Origin: Ailanthus altissimus
Taxonomy: Eukaryota > Streptophyta > Magnoliopsida > Sapindales > Simaroubaceae
Direction: 5' to 3'
NCBI GenBank assembly: GCA_946807835.1
Contig: OX327696.1
Location: forward strand, 2,058,501 to 2,122,500
DNA length: 64,000 nt
Both the position numbers and the translations under genes were made by a program. This document shows, piece by piece, positions 59,023 through 64,000 of this stretch. Under the pieces are notes generated by a model. The model did not search any database and had not been told where the DNA came from. It saw nothing but the letters and a program-made list of their open reading frames with translations. The number at the start of each line of letters is the position of its first letter. The stretch's first letter is position 1.

Positions 59023-60160
59023 CCTACCATTTCTTTTTAGACGGATATTCTAGCTATTATCAAATCCTTATTACATTAGAGGACTAAGAAAATACTACAT
59101 TTAAATGCCTTTTTGCATCCTTTTTCTTTTAAAAGGATGCCCTTCGGACTTTATAATGTCCTAGCAACATTTTAAATATGTATTAAGCATTTTTAGTGAC
59201 ATGGTTGAGCAATATTTAGAGATTTTTATGGATGATTTAACTGTATTTAAAAATTATTTTGATAATTGTCTTGAAATTTTAAGAAATGCCTTAAAAAGAT
59301 TTGAAGAAAAGGGCCTTGTATTAAATTGGAAAAAATGTCATTACATGGTTACATTTGAAATTATTATGGGACATGTAGTGTCTTCTAAAGGTATTGAACT
59401 GGATAAGGTAAAAGTCAAACTTATTACCAATTTGTCACCACAAAAAATAATTAGAGAAGTTCTTTTTATAACATATACTAGATTTTATAGGAGGTTCATA
59501 AAAACTTTTTGTGCTATATCTAGAGCTTTGTGTAACTTCTTAGCAAAAGATATATCATTTGAGTGAACTCAAGAGTGTCAAAATTCATTTGAAAAATTAA
59601 TTGGCCTCTTAACATCTAGTTATATCATATAATTTTTAAACTAGTCTTTGCCTTTTAAGCTCATGTGTAATGCCAATGACTATGTTATTGGTGTTATATT
59701 GGGACAAAGAAAAGAAGGTAGACCCTATGTAATTTATTACATAAGTAGAACTTTAAAAATGTACAAATAAATTATACAACAAATGAAAAAAAATTAATTA
59801 CTGTAACATTTGCATTAGACAAGTTTTGCTCTTACTTAATTGATTTCTCAATTGTTGTGCTTACTGACCATGCTATTGTAAAGTACTTAATTTCAAAACA
59901 GGATGAAAATCAAGACTCATTTGATGGATTATGTTGCTTCAAGAATATCAAAGATAAAAAGGGAATTAAGAATGTTATTATAGATCACTTATCAAGACTC
60001 ATACCAGATTCATCAATAAAATTAACACCTATTAATGATTTTTTTCTCGATGAATTTTTGTTTTCTATTGTTACAATGCCTTGGTATGCTAATATTGTTA
60101 ATTTTCTTATGATAGGAGAAATGCCACCTCAATAGAATGCTGAAGATAAATAGAAATTTT
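59023..60160 (+). pseudogene. Gypsy reverse transcriptase (end) and RNase H remnant
   Basis: It resumes the RT after the solo LTR. Recognisable blocks are FSDMVEQYLEIFMDDLTVF (the YxDD-type box reads FMDD), RFEEKGLVLNWKKCHYMV, GHVVSSKGIELDKVKV, FYRRFIKTFCAISRALCNFL, FKLMCNANDYVIGVILGQRK and VIYYISRTL. The RNase H end (LTDHAIVKYLISKQDE) leads to VIIDHLSRL and PWYANIVNFL. This arrangement is typical of Athila/Tat Gypsy elements. Stops and frameshifts are present. No integrase zinc finger or core follows. Confidence 0.88.
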
Positions 60161-60544
60161 CTAACCAAGGTTAATTTAGTATTCTTGTGCTCTTATTCTT
60201 GTTTTGCACCCAGTTAAGTGACGAAAAATGGTACTCCATAACATTTGAAGTTAGTTTTGTCACTTTTTCATAATTACAGATACCTTTTCTTCTTCTCATT
60301 TCTAAAAAAATGAATGACATTCTAATGAATTTAAAATAACATTTTCCTTTATTGCCTCAAAATATCTTAAAGAAAATTTACCAAGCAAGATGTGAAAGAT
60401 TAAGGTTATTAATGATTATGAATATACCTATTGATATATACGTTGTTTGATTAAAGTCAATGTTCAATTAGCATGTGAGTTTTCAGAGTCATTAATTTCT
60501 TACATGCCTAACTTAGGTAAAAGCTCTTTTGTAAAAAAAAAATG
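60161..60544. other. Gap between Gypsy RNase H and the Cys-motif ORF
   Basis: AT-rich with no recognisable coding sequence. In a normal Gypsy element of this type integrase would begin here. Confidence 0.5.
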
Positions 60545-60863
60545 AAAGGCAGAAAGATTAAGTATTTGTTACAAGTGTGCACATATGACTTGTAACACAC
60601 GTTGTCGCACTTTAGGAATGGTGTCTATAATTTGCGAGGATAAAATTAGCCTCATTAAAGATGGTTTGAGTAAGGCGTCTTTAGATAATATCTTATCGAG
60701 TATTGAGACGCATCCTAATGGTTATGTGTACATTGCAATTCGTGAATTATGGAATATTTTTCTAAAAGAACATGAGCGGTACAGTCTCGGGAATCTGACT
60801 TTAAAAGACCCTGTTTGTCAATTTATAAGAAAATTAGATATGAAGCCTATTCCCGACCTATAA
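60545..60863 (+). CDS. Unassigned ORF with a CxxC-x4-C-x3-C motif (possible gene fragment)
   Basis: I do not recognise this protein. The open frame after the stop at 60542 starts KAERLSICYKCAHMTCNTRC. It has four cysteines spaced CxxC-x4-C-x3-C, suggesting a small zinc site, and then about 80 residues of ordinary composition (LSSIETHPNGYVYIAIREL, DPVCQFIRKLD) ending at TAA 60861-60863. The first in-frame ATG (60585) falls inside the cysteine motif, so the true start is probably upstream and lost. It lies between Gypsy pol and a LOG pseudogene on the same strand. It may be a fragment of a host gene or an unusual retroelement ORF. No intron signal was seen. Confidence 0.4.
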
Positions 60864-61164
60864 AGGGCATTTAAGCCTTTCTAGATGTAAAATCAGAGGA
60901 AGATGTGAGCTATAATCACAACTACTTGTACATATTACTGTACGTATTATTTTTAAAAATGTTTCATTTTAACCTCAAACGTCTTCTCCAATAATAACCA
61001 ACCACCCATAACCATTTTTGAAAAAAAAAATTTATTTAAAGCTTAATCTTATCCATTAACAACCAACTACCCATATAACTTTATATTGCAACACCTTATG
61101 GCTCTATAAATATATTGTATTATTTATGCATCTTCATATAAACTTGAAATCATTCAGGGGTATA

Positions 61165-61815
61165 ATGGAGAAAATATCAACTTGTAAATTCACAAAACTT
61201 TATGTCTTTTATGGATCCAGCCTTGGGAAAACTAGATAGTTTATAGAAGCAACAGAAACTCTTGGTAAGGTGTTAGCTGAGCAAAACATTCATTTAGTAT
61301 ATGTGGGAGGTAGTTGTGGATTAATGAGATGCATGGCAATAACTGCACAAAATAAAGGGAGTCGAGCTTTAGGTATCATACCGAAAGCTCTAATTGTTGG
61401 GAATATTGTGAAAAAAATAATTGGGCATGAGTAATAAGTTTCATCAATACATAAGCGAATGTCTTTAATGCTTAGGCATGCTGATGCCTTCATAGCTTCA
61501 CCAAAAGGTTTCAGAACTTTGGAGAAAATTTCAAATTGCCTAATAGGTACAATTGTAAATCTACCATAAACCCATTAGTTTGTTAAATGTTAATGGATTT
61601 TATGATGAGTTATTATCTTTTTTCGACTTTGTGGTGGAAAAATAATTTATCTCATTGTGGCAGGACTGATCCTTATTTATGCTCAAACTTTTGATCAGTT
61701 GCTTGATGAATTACAAAATTTTATACATTTTTCTGATCCAATAATGCGTTCGATAAATTGTTATATTGATGATAGTAAGAAGAAACACAAGATAGATTTA
61801 ACTCTTCATCTATAG
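61165..61815 (+). pseudogene. LOG-like cytokinin riboside 5'-monophosphate phosphoribohydrolase, intronless pseudogene
   Basis: LOG enzymes release free cytokinin from its nucleotide. The ATG at 61165 begins MEKISTCKFTKLYVFYGSSL (usual form: CVFCGSS). Next come LGKVLAEQNIHLVYVGGSCG (usual LVYGGGS.GLMG), ALGIIPKALI, HKRMSLMLRHADAFIASP, then the catalytic-site motif read as KGFRTLEKI where PGGYGTLEE is expected. After a frameshift it continues NVNGFYDELLSF, and the C-terminal AQTFDQLLDELQNF ends at 61815. The length matches the family (about 215 residues). Stops occur at about 61237, 61432 and 61435, and the key glycines are changed, so it is dead. No introns are visible, whereas plant LOG genes normally have several, which suggests a reverse-transcribed copy. 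Confidence 0.85.
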
Positions 61816-62983
61816 CCTCTATAGTTTTATGTATTTTTTAGAATTGGTATGGTTTTTTTTTTATTTTGCTATAGGTTTTCTTTAAATAAAAGAAGTATTA
61901 GGAGATATCTTCTATACTTCGTTCTTTCTATATTTTGACATTGAGGACAATGTCTCAATCTGGCTAGAGAGGTAGTTGATAAAGAGTACATTATTTTTAA
62001 TGCATTTCATATAAATTTATTTGTTGCTTCTGTGCATGGTAACTCTTGTGTAAATAAGTTTACTTTATTATCGAGGTATGACTTTAATTGTTTTTTGGTT
62101 TAAGTCACTTTTTCTATCTAGGTTACTAAAGAATAACTTCCGAAATTATTTATTGAGTACAATACTAAGTCCTGTGGCAAAATTGATGATTCACTGTATA
62201 TAGAAAAGAGAATTTTCATGTTTAAGTATCATATTGTTTTCTAAACTTGTGTATCTTTTGTGAGTGAGTGGAGAGGCCCGAGATAACATCTTACAAACAT
62301 TCATTAATCTTTTAAAATAGTTAATTTTTATTTGTAATGACATTATTTGGGATAAGAAATGATTTGGTTGCTTAGCTGAAGGATGATCAAAATTTGCGAA
62401 GAAATATTTTGGTGAGAAATTGCTCTTAATTTAAAAAACAAAGAAAAGGAAAAAAGTATATAAAAAAATGAATTCAATTCAATAAAGTCTTCGCTCAATT
62501 TTAGAAGACAAAAGTCATTTAGAAGTAGTTTTGTCATCAAACTCTATGCGTAATATTCGTATAAGATGATTAAAATCCTGAAGTTAGCATGTGGCAAGAA
62601 TGATTGACTCTAAATAATTAATTTTTCTATCTTTGGATCAATATTAATTTTTCTGTCTGTCTGTCTGTTCTTAAATGTAATATTTGCTTGAATGATTATC
62701 CATTTTCAACTCCATGAGTGAAATCGTTGCTTTTTAAACAGTTATTCACTTGTGAGAATATAGACATGAGGCTTGTCATTGGAGAACCTTTTCAAGACTA
62801 TATATGTTGTGGTTTGGGGTAAGAATGCTTCAACTTAATTCACACACACTTTTGGAAGCAATGATTGAAATAACCTTAATAACAATTGTGATCTTGAACT
62901 GACTTTTTATTTGAAACACTTAGATACTGTTCAAATTTTATTTATTTATTACTATGGACTAGCAATAAGCTGATTAGGGGGCG
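61816..62983 (+). other. Probable 3' untranslated tail of the Gypsy element
   Basis: There is no coding sequence. The motif ACATTGAGGACAATGT (about 61938-61953) is familiar from the 3' region of Athila/Tat-type elements, where it normally precedes a G-rich AAGTTTGGGGG tract that is decayed here. The region ends in ATTAGGGGGCG (62973-62983), a polypurine tract directly before the LTR. Confidence 0.55.
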
Positions 62984-64000
62984 TGATGAATACTTGACAT
63001 TACATATGTAATAAGGGTATTACATCATTGTTTTGCAGTACTAGTGCCATTAACCTCTCTAATTTAAGCATATTTATAATATTGTACCTAGTTAACTTTT
63101 AACTATTTTGTGGTAGGTTTCGTAAAATAAGAATATCCTTCTACCTAAGAATCTAATTGGAGTCATTATTGATCCTACGAAGAGCTAACTTAATGGACTA
63201 AAATATTGGATTTCATAGGGAATTTGTAATTCAAGCATTTTTAGGATGAAACATGGCCTAAAAAGAACTAATCTTAATTACAAGTCCAGTCCAAATAATC
63301 TTTCGTATTTGGCCCATAACTTGAGAAATACATATCTAATACGTGTGATAAAACTTAATTTTGAAACTTAAGATACTTATCTATAACTTTGATATTTTGA
63401 GTGGAAGCTAATTAAACCCATATCAATTTTAAATTGGATAATCAAATGGGTGCATTAATGATAATCAATGCAAATGAGTTGCCCTCCCCCTTTGACTTTT
63501 ATCATTAAAGTGGTTTCTTTCTCATTTGTCTTGTATTATTCATATTTTTCTATAAATAGGTGGCCTACTTATGGCCAAAGTATGTAAGAGCTAAATTTTA
63601 GTTCAAAACACTTATCTTTTGTATTATCTCTTTGTAGTATTATTTATTTGGTTTACTAGTCCAAAGTTCATGTTATCTTTTCTTGCATCTCTTACCTTTA
63701 AGTTTATTATGTCTAAATAATTTTTATTTGTTAAGGTGAAAGGGTAAAACTCTTGGTAAGCTAATAAAATATACTTAAGTTAAGTAAATTTATATAAGAT
63801 GTATTTATTTTATTTTGCAATATTGATACCCTTTCTTACAAAGTAGTATATCTTGATTTATTATAAACAATCTTTATAGATAGCGTATTAAATTTTTGAA
63901 ACCATTTACAAGATTTTGCATAGATATGCTTTCTTGTAAAGTGAAAGTCTTGATTTATTGTACAAAACTATAAAGATTGGCATAATAAATACTTGAACGC
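62984..64000 (+). repeat. 3' LTR of the Gypsy element, partial (continues past window end)
   Basis: It begins TGATGAATACTTGAC right after the polypurine tract. It contains a TATA box, and an imperfect direct repeat of about 75 bp (63825-63900 and 63925-64000). The 3' end is outside the window. Confidence 0.65.
63551..63560 (+). promoter_or_regulatory. TATA box of the Gypsy LTR
   Basis: TATAAATAGG lies about 570 bp into the LTR. A start of transcription would be expected some 30 bp downstream, near 63585-63595. This is an inference from consensus only. Confidence 0.5.

Larger units (their letters stand above)
56257..64000 (+). mobile_element. Athila/Tat-like Gypsy element remnant, interrupted by a solo LTR and carrying foreign fragments
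   Basis: Order on the plus strand: retropepsin (56257-56490), start of reverse transcriptase (to 56904), solo LTR, rest of RT and RNase H (59023-60160), Cys-motif ORF (60545-60863), LOG pseudogene (61165-61815), 3' untranslated tail with ACATTGAGGACAATGT (about 61938-61953), polypurine tract (62973-62983), and a 3' LTR from 62984 running past the window end. Integrase is not found. That the pol part and the 3' tail belong to one element is inferred from order and orientation, not proven. Confidence 0.6.

Overview
The window is nuclear DNA of a eudicot plant. It is AT-rich, its genes are split by GT/AG introns, and it carries a TIR-NBS-LRR type resistance gene, a class known from eudicots and essentially absent from grasses. 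It also holds an LRR-XII receptor kinase and many nested LTR retrotransposons, LINEs and a Mutator-like element. The species cannot be fixed from sequence alone. The style of the resistance gene fits a woody rosid, but that is only an impression.

Layout. 1-4012: a TNL resistance gene lacking only its TIR exon, which lies left of the window (NB-ARC, LRR and C-JID exons all open). 4013-6690: intergenic. 6700-13285: a LINE tail, a plus-strand LTR fragment, and a minus-strand Copia element with one good LTR (11832-13285). 13425-21289: one decayed LINE (endonuclease, reverse transcriptase, poly-A tail) interrupted by a solo LTR (13965-16158, duplication CTTCT) and by an internally deleted Copia (17480-20579, duplication TATAG). 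23910-31231, minus strand: an apparently intact four-exon LRR receptor kinase of about 1161 residues. Its 3-kb second intron holds a 1.5-kb TATG-rich array and a telomere-like fold-back. 31.2-33.8 kb: its duplicated upstream region. 34567-42679: a complete 8.1-kb Mutator-like element with 9-bp target duplications. It carries a decayed MuDR-type transposase and, convergent to it, an Ulp1-like cysteine protease gene with DUF1985-type exons. 44741-51442: a second, dead copy of the TNL LRR and C-JID region, split by a 5.3-kb Copia (45399-50683) and cut off by another Copia (51443-53696). 53697-64000: a truncated third copy of the solo LTR, a minus-strand Gypsy fragment, and a plus-strand Athila/Tat-like Gypsy. 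The Gypsy is interrupted by the second full solo LTR (56905-59022, duplication CCTAC) and ends in a 3' LTR that runs off the window. Between its pol remnant and its 3' tail sit an unassigned Cys-motif ORF and a full-length, intronless LOG (cytokinin-activating phosphoribohydrolase) pseudogene.

How it fits together. Only two genes look functional: the intracellular TNL receptor and the cell-surface LRR-XII receptor kinase. Both belong to plant immunity families, so this is probably part of a resistance-gene cluster. The rest is an inter-gene landscape of nested transposons. The insertion order can be read directly from target-site duplications and split reading frames.

Most noteworthy: the symmetric three-LRR cassette exon of the receptor kinase; the complete Ulp1-carrying MULE with palindromic GC-rich islands upstream of both of its genes; the three-copy 2.1-kb solo-LTR family; and the intronless LOG copy in the place where a Gypsy integrase should be. 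All splice sites and homologies were assigned by eye, and no database search was run.
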